64,000 nucleotides of DNA from Candidatus Wallbacteria bacterium (GTDB lineage: Bacteria > Muiribacteriota > UBA6191 > JACPRK01). The position numbers and the translations under genes are program-made. Positions 24,165-34,210 of this stretch are shown here, piece after piece. The notes under the pieces are model-generated. The model searched no databases and was not told where the DNA came from. It saw only the letters and a list, made by a program, of their open reading frames with translations. Position 1 is the first letter of the stretch, and every line of letters begins with the position of its first letter. Location of the stretch: the NCBI GenBank assembly GCA_016213845.1, contig JACQZN010000122.1, positions 1 to 64,000 on the forward strand, read 5' to 3'.

Positions 24165-25088
24165 TCACGTTCGCGCGGCGAATGCAAAAGGCGGCGGCGC
24201 CCCTGCCCTCCGCCGCCGGCGAAGGAACACGGGCAGAAGCGCCACGAGAAAGGCGGCGCCGTCGGCTGCCCCCGAGCGGCCGCCGAGAGAACAGGCGCTG
24301 CCCTGAGGACCGGTCGGGAAGGCGGGGACGTTGTTACCGAGGGCGACGAGGACGTTTTGAGGCTGTCCGAGAACCTCCGGATTGACGAAGAGCGTGCCAG
24401 GGTCGCCCAGCACCAGCTGGCGCGAGGCCGTCGCGGAGAGCCGGACCGTGTAGGTCCGGACCACCTGGTGGGGGAAGAAGAACTGGCCGTTCTCGAGAAC
24501 CTTCTCGAGCGAGAGTACGGTCCCGTTCGTCGTGGCCGTCGAAAGCGTCACGCTCTCGAGCAGCGCAGTACCGTCCTCCGAGAGCCGGGCTGGCGCAGGC
24601 GAGAGCGGCGTCTGGCCGATGTAGAGCTGCACGAATTCCGTGGCGACCGCAGAGGTTGGGCTGGAGGGCCTGGCGAGGAGCCGCGGGGGGACTTTGGTGT
24701 CGGGGCCCGCCTCGAGCGCGAAGTCGAGCCGGGTCGCGGAGCTCAGCTCTTCGCCAGCGACCACGGTGAGCCACGCCCGATACTCTCCAGGGTCCTGCGC
24801 TCTCGCCCTGGGCCTGGGACTCGACGGGTCCGTCAACTCCACCGGCCCGCGCGGGCCGTGGACCCGCCACCGGTACGCCACCTTGCGACCGCCCATGTCC
24901 CAGCTCCCGCTCCCGTCGAGCGCGACCCAGGTCCCCGAGGCCGCGGTCTCGACCAGCGCGTCCACCCGGGCGACCGCTCGTGGCGCCTCCGCGCAGGCCG
25001 GCCCCGCCAGCAGCACGGCCAGTACCGCGGCCAGCGGCAGGGCCGGCGGCGAAAACTCGTGGCGTCTGCCTGTACCGGGTTTTTTCAA
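24165..25088 (-). CDS. Secreted PKD-domain protein with C-terminal anchor signal
   Basis: A 307-residue protein if started at TTG 25088, which gives a standard signal peptide (MKKPGTGRRHEF, hydrophobic LPLAAVLAVLLAG, cleavage after ACA). Residues 35-120 resemble a PKD/Ig-like domain (VALDGSGSWDMGGRKVAYRW). The C-terminus has CSLGGRSGAADGA, a hydrophobic stretch and RRRRR, the layout of MYXO-CTERM/Synerg-CTERM-type sorting signals. The start region lies inside the 34-bp perfect hairpin, so the TTG and the first eleven residues are supplied by the repeat. Starts at 25112 and 25163 are open but would place a Pro-rich tail before the signal. Confidence 0.6.
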   Translation of the reverse strand: MKKPGTGRRHEFSPPALPLAAVLAVLLAGPACAEAPRAVARVDALVETAASGTWVALDGSGSWDMGGRKVAYRWRVHGPRGPVELTDPSSPRPRARAQDPGEYRAWLTVVAGEELSSATRLDFALEAGPDTKVPPRLLARPSSPTSAVATEFVQLYIGQTPLSPAPARLSEDGTALLESVTLSTATTNGTVLSLEKVLENGQFFFPHQVVRTYTVRLSATASRQLVLGDPGTLFVNPEVLGQPQNVLVALGNNVPAFPTGPQGSACSLGGRSGAADGAAFLVALLPVFLRRRRRAGAPPPFAFAART

Positions 25089-25120
25089 AAACCCGGTACA
25101 GGCAGACGCCACGAGTTTTC
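25051..25120. repeat. Perfect 34-bp inverted repeat (long hairpin)
   Basis: The arms 25051-25084 and 25087-25120 are exact complements with a 2-base loop. The core CGTCTGCCTGTACC differs from the 9.8 and 60.2 kb hairpins but the design is the same: 20-34-bp arms, a 2-4-base loop and A/T-rich runs. Confidence 0.9.
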
Positions 25121-25167
25121 CCGGGGGGAGAGGCAGCCGGGCCCGAGGGGGCGGAGTGGGCATGCGG

Positions 25168-25201
25168 TGGGGCTGGGGCTGGGGCTCGGGCACGGGCAAG
25201 G
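25168..25201. repeat. GGGCNN hexamer array
   Basis: Short tandem run of GGGGCT/GGGCAC/GGGCAA units between the PKD and SPFH genes; same class as arrays at 29.9, 35.87 and 36.04 kb. Confidence 0.6.
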
Positions 25202-25277
25202 GGGGGGGAGTGCGGATTGTCGGGCAGGGGGGCGGCCTGGAACTCTCCTGGCTTGCCACCGTCTGGCTCACGGCCTG

Positions 25278-26351
25278 CTACTTGCTCGCCACCGGCGTGG
25301 CCGGGACGCCCAGCTTCTTCAAGACGCCGCCCAGGTCGAGCGGGTCGAACTGCAGTGTCGAGAAAGTGACGTCCATCAGGGTCAGGTTCTTCGCGGCCTC
25401 CAGCGCCGCGAGCACCGCTCCGCCCGGACCCGACATCGCCTCGTTGCGCAGCTTCTCACCTTCGGCCTCGGCCTTGCGAATCATGAGCGTCCCGGCCGCG
25501 TCCTTCTCGGCGGCGTAGAGGTCCGCGTCGGCCTTCTTCTCGGTCACGTACTTCTGGAAGTCCGCCGTGACCCGGGCGATCGTCTGATCGTTTTCGGCCT
25601 TCATCGCCGTCAGGGTCGCGTCGCGGCGCTGCTCGATCACCTTCATCATCGCCTCGGTCTCGGCGCTGATCTTGTTCGTGAGACCCTTCTGCTGCGCTGC
25701 CAGCGCCTTCGACTGGTTCAGGACGATGTCCTGGTCGGCCAGCTTCTTGTCCTTGATCTTGCGCTCGTATTGCTCGTCGAACTTCACGTCGCGGATGAGA
25801 ATCTCGACGATGTCGACATCGGCGTTGTTCTTGACCAGCCCGTCGATGAGGTACTTGCGAGCCCGCTCGGTCGCCTCCGTGCGTGAGCTCGGCTGGTAGA
25901 ACGCCTCGGTCTTCATCACGCCAAAGGCCGAGCGGCACGCGTCCCGGCAGAGGTTTTCGACGAACCCCTGGTAGCGCTGCAGGGTACCCAGGTGGACGAG
26001 CACTCGGTGCGCCTTGCCCTCGCGGATGCGGTACTTGATGGTCACGTCCAGGCTGACGGAGTAACCGTCGTGGCTCTTGAGCTGAAACGGGTGCTTCGAG
26101 CGGGCGCTCATGTGGAACGTCTGTACGGTGTTGTCGAAGAAGTTCCATTCGTCGACGAACCAGAGGTTCCTGTGCCAGCCTGGACCGAAGTCCTCCTGGA
26201 CCACGCCCTTCGTCCCGAAGAAGTCGAGCTTCTGGGTGCGCACGCCAACGTTGCCCAGCGTCACGCGCACGATGAGCGTCTCACCCATGCTCCCGAGGAA
26301 GAGCAGAAGGCCCGCGACGGCCACGATGAAGATCTTGAAGGTCACTTTCAT
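25278..26351 (-). CDS. SPFH/Band-7 membrane protein (second of a pair)
   Basis: A 357-residue protein. It has one N-terminal helix (residues 5-25), an SPFH domain to about residue 190 (VVQEDFGPGWHRNL, SLDVTIKYRIREGKAHRV), a long coiled coil rich in Lys/Glu/Ala at about 195-310 (QKGLTNKISAETEAMMKVIE), and a short tail. Family members (stomatin, prohibitin, HflK/C, flotillin) form ring assemblies at the membrane that organise proteins or restrain FtsH. Its ATG overlaps the stop of the upstream SPFH gene by four bases (ATGA), an HflK/HflC-like pairing. Whether FtsH is the partner is unknown. Confidence 0.85.
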   Translation of the reverse strand: MKVTFKIFIVAVAGLLLFLGSMGETLIVRVTLGNVGVRTQKLDFFGTKGVVQEDFGPGWHRNLWFVDEWNFFDNTVQTFHMSARSKHPFQLKSHDGYSVSLDVTIKYRIREGKAHRVLVHLGTLQRYQGFVENLCRDACRSAFGVMKTEAFYQPSSRTEATERARKYLIDGLVKNNADVDIVEILIRDVKFDEQYERKIKDKKLADQDIVLNQSKALAAQQKGLTNKISAETEAMMKVIEQRRDATLTAMKAENDQTIARVTADFQKYVTEKKADADLYAAEKDAAGTLMIRKAEAEGEKLRNEAMSGPGGAVLAALEAAKNLTLMDVTFSTLQFDPLDLGGVLKKLGVPATPVASK

Positions 26352-27535
26352 CGCACGCCCTCCGTAGCCTCGCCGTCTGCAGTTGCCGCCGGGCCCAGCA
26401 CCGCCGGGCCGGCCGCCCGGGCCGCCCCCGAGCCGAAGTGCTGCAGCCGCTCCATCCGGGTGTCGAAGAAGACCGGCTGGCCCGTCAGGCGCATCGACCC
26501 GAGCTTGCGCACATACTCCAGCAGCACCAGGTTGCGCCCGCCCTCCAGCGCCCGGGTCAGCTGCCGCACGCCATCGGCCTCAGCCTTGCGCGTCGTGAGA
26601 ATTCCGGTGGCGCGTTTTTCGGCCTGGTAGAAGCGCGCGTCGGCCCCTATGCGCGTCGTGTAGGCGTACGCATCGGCCTCTGTGCGGGACTTGCCGGCCA
26701 GCGCCTCGGCCTCGACGCGCCGCTTTTCCATCTCGCCCTTGAACTGGGCGATCTCGACGTTGACCTTGCTGTCGACCTCCATCTTCACGCGCTTTTGCCG
26801 CTCGGTGGCCGCCTTGGCCTGGGACTTCTGCTCCTCGACCTCCTGGTCGGCCAGCTTCTTCTCGCGGATCTTCTCCTCGTACTCGTGGTAGAAGCTGAAG
26901 TCCTGCACCTGCACCGCCGTGACCTTGATGCTCCAGGCTGCCAGCACGCGGTTCAACTCCAGCTGCGCCTGGCGCGCCTTCTCATCGCGGCGCTGGCTGT
27001 CGTAGAAGTCCTCGGTGGTCAGCTCGCCGAGCACGTTTCGGCAGATGCTGCGCGCGTAATCGCGGACCCACTTGCGCTGGTAGTTGTCGCCCGGGCCGGA
27101 TTGGCGCACGACCGCGATCGCCTGCTCGGGGTCGATGCTGTAGTTGACGATGATGTCGGCGCTGACATCGCTGCCGTCGATGGTCTTGATCTTGACCGCG
27201 CCGCGTTCGTCCTCCGGGTCTTCGGCCTCTTCTCTGCGGCCCTGGAGTCGCTTCATCTCCACGGTCTGCTGGCGTCGGTCGATCACGTAGAGATCGCTGA
27301 CGATGCTGTTGTAGAAGACGGTCCCCGGATCGAGCCGCTCCACCTTGCCGGTCAGGTTGTTGATGAGGATCCCGACCTCGTCGGCGCGGATGGTCCCCAT
27401 CGCCATCGCCGCGACGCCCACGCAGACGAGAAAGAGCGTGGAGAGCACGAAGAGGACGTTCAAGGCGGTTTGGGCGACGCTCCGCTCACCCGAGCTGCGC
27501 AGCAAGAGCCGCATGTCCACACGATTCTCGGACAT
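26348..27535 (-). CDS. SPFH/Band-7 membrane protein (first of a pair)
   Basis: A 395-residue protein. A membrane helix lies at residues 22-45 (LNVLFVLSTLFLVCVGVAAM), then an SPFH domain (EVGILINNLTGKVERLDPGT, SADIIVNYSIDPEQAIAVV), and a coiled coil at about 220-340 with many Glu/Lys/Gln. GGAGG upstream of ATG 27535 fixes the start. The frame is open to 27661 inside the preceding gene. It should form a hetero-oligomer with the next gene product. Confidence 0.85.
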   Translation of the reverse strand: MSENRVDMRLLLRSSGERSVAQTALNVLFVLSTLFLVCVGVAAMAMGTIRADEVGILINNLTGKVERLDPGTVFYNSIVSDLYVIDRRQQTVEMKRLQGRREEAEDPEDERGAVKIKTIDGSDVSADIIVNYSIDPEQAIAVVRQSGPGDNYQRKWVRDYARSICRNVLGELTTEDFYDSQRRDEKARQAQLELNRVLAAWSIKVTAVQVQDFSFYHEYEEKIREKKLADQEVEEQKSQAKAATERQKRVKMEVDSKVNVEIAQFKGEMEKRRVEAEALAGKSRTEADAYAYTTRIGADARFYQAEKRATGILTTRKAEADGVRQLTRALEGGRNLVLLEYVRKLGSMRLTGQPVFFDTRMERLQHFGSGAARAAGPAVLGPAATADGEATEGVR

Positions 27536-27539
27536 AGGT

Positions 27540-28256
27540 TCACTCCTCCCGGGACCGGCGGCGACGCGGCGCCCCCCTGGTCCTGTCGGCTTCCTGCGGC
27601 GGCGCCTCGAGGGCGTTCTCCTGGCCGGTGCGCTCCGCAGATTCGGGGCCGTCCAGGTCACGGTACATCGATTCGATAGTGGTGATCTCTTCCAGCATGC
27701 GCTCCATCTCGGCGGGGACGTCCTCGCCGGATTCGGAGACGCCGAGCGACACCGACTTCGACTCGAAGGCCTCCAGGTAGAGCAGCACCTGCTTGAGCTG
27801 CGCCTCGGTCCGCTCGAGCAGCAGCTGCATCTTCTCGCGCGCGCCGAGCCGCTGGCGAGCGAGCTCCAGGTTCTCCTCGAGCAACGTCCGCAAGCCAGGG
27901 TCCTTGGTGCGCAGGAGCTTCGCCTCGAGGCTGGCCACCTCGTCGGCGACCCGGTTGCTGGCGCTGGCGGCCAGATGGTTCGAAAGCCGGTCGTACTGCT
28001 CGAGGATGCGGGGCAGCCTGTGCTCCACCAGCCCGTCGATGTCGGCCAGGCACTTCTCGGCGACGGCCGGCGCTGCGGACTTCAGGTTGATGGCGATGCG
28101 GTCCGCGATGGCGCGCGCTTCTCGCAGATAGGGTGGCTCCCCCGACAGCAGGCGCGTCAGCCAGGCTCGCCCCGGGCCGAACAGCAGATACGCCGCGCCG
28201 CCCACGATGCCGAGCGGCACGAGCAAGCGGAGGAATATGAGGAGGATGGCTTCCAC
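27540..28256 (-). CDS. Membrane-anchored coiled-coil protein, SPFH operon
   Basis: A 238-residue protein of no named family. It has one N-terminal helix (residues 4-26), then an almost fully helical, charged region with coiled-coil character (about 45-205) and a basic tail ending RRRRSREE. It starts at GTG 28256 and ends 4 bases before the first SPFH gene, so the three are co-transcribed. It may be a partner or linker of the SPFH ring. It is divergent from the sigma-54 activator gene. Confidence 0.7.
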   Translation of the reverse strand: MEAILLIFLRLLVPLGIVGGAAYLLFGPGRAWLTRLLSGEPPYLREARAIADRIAINLKSAAPAVAEKCLADIDGLVEHRLPRILEQYDRLSNHLAASASNRVADEVASLEAKLLRTKDPGLRTLLEENLELARQRLGAREKMQLLLERTEAQLKQVLLYLEAFESKSVSLGVSESGEDVPAEMERMLEEITTIESMYRDLDGPESAERTGQENALEAPPQEADRTRGAPRRRRSREE

Positions 28257-28432
28257 GAGAGGGACGGGCTCGCCGGCCCAGGCGCCGGCCGATCCCCGCG
28301 GGCCGGGCTCCGGACGCGGTGCGCATCAGGGCCCGACGGGCGATGCGCCCATCATACCGATTCCATCCCGGAAAGGGTAAGATGCCGACAGGGGAGGCAC
28401 GGGCGTTCCCCGTCGCAGGAGCCGAAGAATCC

Positions 28433-29821
28433 ATGGAGAAGACCTCTCGGAGGCGGGTGCTGGTTCTCGACGACGACCGGGCGATCGTGGAAAGCGTCCG
28501 CGACTTCCTCTGCCTGGAGGGCTACGACGTCCAGGCGGAGACCTCCCCAGACGCCGCGCTCGCCCGGCTCGACCGAGGCGACATCCCGGACATCGCTCTC
28601 ATCGACCTGCTCCTCAACCAGGTCGACGGCATCGAGCTGATCGCCGAGGTTCGAAAGCGAGCCGTCCTGCCGGTGGTGATCATGACTGGCCACGGCACCA
28701 TCGAATCGGCCGTGCGGGCGATGAAAAACGGTGCAGCCGACTTCCTGCTGAAACCGTTCGAGCCCGACATCCTGCCGATGCTGATCGACAAGACATTGCG
28801 CAGCGACGACCTGGAGCGTGAGAACGCGCGGCTGCGCGCCGAGATTGACGACCGCTTCCAGGCTGGCCAGCTGCTGGGGCAGGACCCGAAGATCGTCCGG
28901 CTGAGACAGATGATTGGCGAGGTCGGGCCGAGCATGGCGCCCGTGCTACTGACGGGCGAGACCGGCACGGGCAAAGAGGTCGTGGCGCGCGCAATTCACG
29001 GCGCAAGCCCCCGGGCAGAGATGCCCTTCGTGGCGGTCAACTGCGGGGCGATACCCGAAGAGCTCTTCGAGACCGAGTTCTTCGGCCATGAGAAAGGCGC
29101 CTTCACCGGGGCCGCCCAGGCCCGGCAGGGCAAGATCGAAGCCGCCGCGCGGGGAACGCTCTTTCTCGACGAAGTCGGAACGATGCCGATACGCCTGCAA
29201 GCCAAGCTCCTGCGCGTGCTGCAGGAGCACGAGTACGAGCGGATCGGCAGCCAGGTCCCCAGGCGGGCGGACTTCCGGCTCATTTCGGCGACCAACGTCG
29301 ATCTCGACGAGGGCATCCGCACCAAGCAGTTCCGCCAGGACCTCTTCTTTCGGCTCAACGTGGTCCCGATCTCGCTACCGCCCCTCAGAGAGCGCCCCGG
29401 GGACATCCCGCTCCTGGCAGACCACTTCCTGCGCAAGTACGCCTCCCAGACGGGCCGCCCCGTGCGTACCTTCGGCCCCCAGGCGCTGCGCGAGATGGCC
29501 GCTTACTCCTGGCCCGGCAACGTTCGCGAGCTGGCCAGCGTCGTCGAGCGCGCCGTGCTTCTCTCCCGAGGAGAGCTCCTGTCGGCCATGCCGATCAGCC
29601 CGCAAACCCCGGATGTGACCGTCCCCTTCGTGACGGCACTGCGCGAGTTCCGCGCCACCTTCGAGCGCGCCTACCTGGAGGGGCTCTTCAGCTCCACCCA
29701 GGGCAACGTCAGTCGAGCCGCGACCATCTCCGGCCTATCCCGGCGCCATCTGCAGCGCATGAAAATCAAGCTGGGTCTCGAGATGCAGACCTTCGCGCGG
29801 CTGCCATCAGAGCCGGAGTGA
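28433..29821 (+). CDS. NtrC-family sigma-54-dependent response regulator
   Basis: A 462-residue three-domain activator. The receiver (6-120) has phospho-acceptor D58 (DIALIDLLL) and K in LLKPFEP. The AAA+ domain (about 145-370) has Walker A GETGTGKE, the sigma-54 contact loop GAFTGA, Walker B TLFLDEV and an arginine-finger segment FRQDLFFRLNVVPISLPPLR. A Fis-type HTH follows (GNVSRAATISGLSRRHLQRM). AGGAG at 28417-28421 precedes ATG 28433; ATG 28382 is possible. A sensor kinase gene faces it at 30014-32053 and may be its partner. A sigma-54 promoter with two palindromic upstream sites lies at 38.5-38.8 kb and is a candidate target. Confidence 0.93.
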   Translation: MEKTSRRRVLVLDDDRAIVESVRDFLCLEGYDVQAETSPDAALARLDRGDIPDIALIDLLLNQVDGIELIAEVRKRAVLPVVIMTGHGTIESAVRAMKNGAADFLLKPFEPDILPMLIDKTLRSDDLERENARLRAEIDDRFQAGQLLGQDPKIVRLRQMIGEVGPSMAPVLLTGETGTGKEVVARAIHGASPRAEMPFVAVNCGAIPEELFETEFFGHEKGAFTGAAQARQGKIEAAARGTLFLDEVGTMPIRLQAKLLRVLQEHEYERIGSQVPRRADFRLISATNVDLDEGIRTKQFRQDLFFRLNVVPISLPPLRERPGDIPLLADHFLRKYASQTGRPVRTFGPQALREMAAYSWPGNVRELASVVERAVLLSRGELLSAMPISPQTPDVTVPFVTALREFRATFERAYLEGLFSSTQGNVSRAATISGLSRRHLQRMKIKLGLEMQTFARLPSEPE

Positions 29822-29901
29822 CCGTCCTTCGACACGACCGCTTCGCGGTCGGCTCAGGATGAGCGGGGGGGGAGGATGAAGATGGAAGATGGGAGGTGGA
29901 A

Positions 29902-29939
29902 GGGGCTGGGGCGAGGGCGAGGGCGAGGGCAAGGGCTGG
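29902..29939. repeat. GGGCNN hexamer array
   Basis: Runs of GGGCGA, GGGCAA and GGGGCT units in the 192-base spacer between the activator and the sensor kinase. The spacer also holds a CCTTCGACACG-type sequence at 29824. Confidence 0.6.
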
Positions 29940-29979
29940 AGGCGGGGCGCTCCTCCGTCCGTGCCGCTCTGGGTCTTCC

Positions 29980-30013
29980 GCTCCTCACTGCCCGCTCCTC
30001 GATTCTCGATTCT

Positions 30014-30028
<15 letters not shown>
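29980..30028. repeat. Heptamer array overlapping the kinase 3' end
   Basis: Degenerate 7-mers around CTCCTCA, ATTCTCG, ATTCTCT and ACTCACT run into the last codons and stop of the sensor kinase gene. Confidence 0.55.
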
Positions 30029-32053
<2,025 letters not shown>

Positions 32054-32062
32054 GTAGGCCGC

Positions 32063-32893
32063 TCAGTCCTTCGTCAGCGGCCGATAGTCCGGGCCTTCGT
32101 ACTGCACGTCCTCGCAGGCTTGCGGCAGGAACTCCGCGGGCGGCTTGTCGTAGCCCTCGCAGATCGCGGCGAGGATGCTGGGCAAGAAATGCATCAAGGC
32201 CAGCACGTTTATCTGGCGAGGCGAGAAGCCGAGATCGGACAGCACGGCGCTCACGAACCCTCCGCAGTTGAGCGCGATGTCCTTTCGGGCCAAAAGCTCC
32301 TGCTCCAGGTCGAGGGCCAGCTCCAGATGAGGCCCCCTGTTGAAGCCCAGCCGCCCGTGGATGTCCAGTAGGATTGCCACCCGCTCGTCACGTCGCACCA
32401 GCGGCCGGCCAAACCCCGGGATCATGCTTCCCTTGGCCTCTGCCTCGTCAACGAGCTTTCGCACCGTGGTCGTACCGTCCACCAGTCGACGGACCGCCTC
32501 CTGCATGTACGTGCTCACCAGAAAGGTCGCGTATCCTCCGAAGACTCGGCTGTCGACAACCGACACCGCGGCTGAGAAGGCCGCGCCGACCGGCGCCCTC
32601 ATGGAGGCGGCCCACCGCGCCGTGCTCAAAAACCAGAGTCTCGGGTCTCCATACGTGGTCGAGCCCGTCATCGCGTCCAGCAGCCTCTCTTCGGCCGCCG
32701 TAGGCATTCGCCCAGCTACGGCAAGGAACTGAAGTTGCCCGTAAGTGGCGCGCGCGGTCAACTCTGCGAACTGCCTGTGTCCCATGAACAGGAGGTCCTT
32801 GCGGTCCTTCAAGATGACCCCGGTTCGGGTAGAGACACGCCCCCTGCGGCTTGTCCAGAAGGTCGAATCCTTTTGCTGTCTCCAGACACTCAT
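32063..32893 (-). CDS. Citrate-synthase-fold protein lacking catalytic residues (smaller partner)
   Basis: A 276-residue protein of the citrate synthase superfamily, shorter than the usual ~400. The conserved loop that normally reads G-F-G-H-(R/P) is IPGFGRPLVRRDERV, with R163 in place of the catalytic His. The HGGAN-type loop is represented by DSRVFGGYATFL with no His. The catalytic Asp segment (normally NVDF) is NCGGF. So the Asp-His-His set of citrate synthase is absent; a non-catalytic or different reaction is likely. ATG 32893 overlaps the stop of the longer partner (ATGA), suggesting a hetero-oligomer. Confidence 0.72.
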   Translation of the reverse strand: MSVWRQQKDSTFWTSRRGRVSTRTGVILKDRKDLLFMGHRQFAELTARATYGQLQFLAVAGRMPTAAEERLLDAMTGSTTYGDPRLWFLSTARWAASMRAPVGAAFSAAVSVVDSRVFGGYATFLVSTYMQEAVRRLVDGTTTVRKLVDEAEAKGSMIPGFGRPLVRRDERVAILLDIHGRLGFNRGPHLELALDLEQELLARKDIALNCGGFVSAVLSDLGFSPRQINVLALMHFLPSILAAICEGYDKPPAEFLPQACEDVQYEGPDYRPLTKD

Positions 32894-34191
32894 GAGCTCT
32901 CCTCTTCCGTTCCGGGAGGCATGAATCCCTCGTAGGAGTACAGTTTCGGGTCCCAGTAGATGGGGTACTCGTTCCAGCGCCTGTTTCGTTGCTCCGCAGC
33001 GTGCGCCAGAATGCCGGGCGCCGACGCGATCAGAAAAAGGCCTGCCGCCTGGTCCTCGGTGAAGCCCAGGTCGAGCAAAGCAGCAGCGAAGACCCCAGGG
33101 AGAGTCAGCCAGATGCGGTGCTCCGCAGCGATCGACTGTTCGGCAGCACGCGCCAGGTTGAGCACAGGACCCGCAAGCTCCATCGACTCCAGGAGCTCCG
33201 CGACCCGCGCGGCGCGCGAGTCCCGCTCGGAGTAGAGCAGACCATAGCCGGGCAGCTCTGGCCAGCGCGAGGCGAAGACGGTGGAAGCCTGGGAGGGGTC
33301 GGCCGCCTGTTCCCGGGCCCAGAGGAACATCTCGGCGGCCTCGCGTACGCACTGGGCGCCCAGGTACTCGCCCTGCATCGTCCCCAGGCCCGCAATCAGG
33401 CAGTTGCCGATGGAGGTGCCGCCGACAGCACCATTCATGGCCGCGCGCACGGCCCAGTGCCTCGGTCCGGGGTTGATCACGGAAGTCAGCAGCAGATCCA
33501 GGGTCCGCGCTTCCAGCCCACCCGGCAGTTCACCGCGCATCAGCAGGTAGACGACGTGGGTGAACGGCCGGGAGCCGAGCAGCTCGCCGAAAAAGTCATA
33601 GCCGTGGCACAGGGAGCGGCGCGGGAAGAAGGCGTTGGCGGGCGCGGGCTCCTCCTTCCAGATCGAAGTCCGAACCCTGTGGGAGAACTCGCGCTTCGAC
33701 TTGAACTTGGACGGGTCGGTCGCGGACGAACGGTCGCGCTCCCCCACTGGGGCGAGCGGCGCGCGCTTGGAACCGGCCCGGCCGTCGCCGATCTGGCTGA
33801 CCGCCTCGCGCACGGTCTGACCGACGCGCCAGCCCAGCATCTCCGCCGGGGAGTTGACGGCGCTGAAGCGGCCGTTCTCCCAGACGTCGACGCCTTCTCC
33901 GATCCGGGCGGAGGTGTTGTCGACGGCGGCCGCGGGGACTCCGCGCGTGGCCAGCAGCTCCAGCCCCTTGACGCCGGCCGCGTCCTTGCCGAAGCCGGCG
34001 TCGTTGAAGACGACCGCCCCGACCGGGAAGCGAGCGGCGAACTGGGCTGCCGAAAGGCCCCCGTGGGAGCCGCAGCAGACGATGGCGCCGGCGTGTGTGC
34101 TGTCGAGGTAGGCGATGGAGTCCATGGCCAGGACTCGAGGTGGACCCGAGTCCACGACGGTCACGCGGACCGCGGGATAAGGACTGCTCAT
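32890..34191 (-). CDS. Citrate-synthase-fold protein with N-terminal domain, catalytic residues altered (larger partner)
   Basis: A 433-residue protein. Residues 1-135 form a separate Rossmann-like domain (GAIVCCGSHGGLSAAQFAAR, VFNDAGFGKDAAGVKGLELL) seen elsewhere near citryl-CoA-lyase-like proteins but without a named activity. Residues about 165-433 have the citrate synthase fold (PFTHVVYLLMRGELP, TSIGNCLIAGLGTMQGEYLG). The loop expected to hold the catalytic His is LPGYGLLYSERDSRA (L318 instead of His), and the Asp position reads LPGVF. It is co-translated with the smaller partner. Acting on an acyl-CoA or polycarboxylate is inferred from the fold only. Confidence 0.7.
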   Translation of the reverse strand: MSSPYPAVRVTVVDSGPPRVLAMDSIAYLDSTHAGAIVCCGSHGGLSAAQFAARFPVGAVVFNDAGFGKDAAGVKGLELLATRGVPAAAVDNTSARIGEGVDVWENGRFSAVNSPAEMLGWRVGQTVREAVSQIGDGRAGSKRAPLAPVGERDRSSATDPSKFKSKREFSHRVRTSIWKEEPAPANAFFPRRSLCHGYDFFGELLGSRPFTHVVYLLMRGELPGGLEARTLDLLLTSVINPGPRHWAVRAAMNGAVGGTSIGNCLIAGLGTMQGEYLGAQCVREAAEMFLWAREQAADPSQASTVFASRWPELPGYGLLYSERDSRAARVAELLESMELAGPVLNLARAAEQSIAAEHRIWLTLPGVFAAALLDLGFTEDQAAGLFLIASAPGILAHAAEQRNRRWNEYPIYWDPKLYSYEGFMPPGTEEESS

Positions 34192-34210
34192 GGCGGTGAG
34201 GACGACGCGC

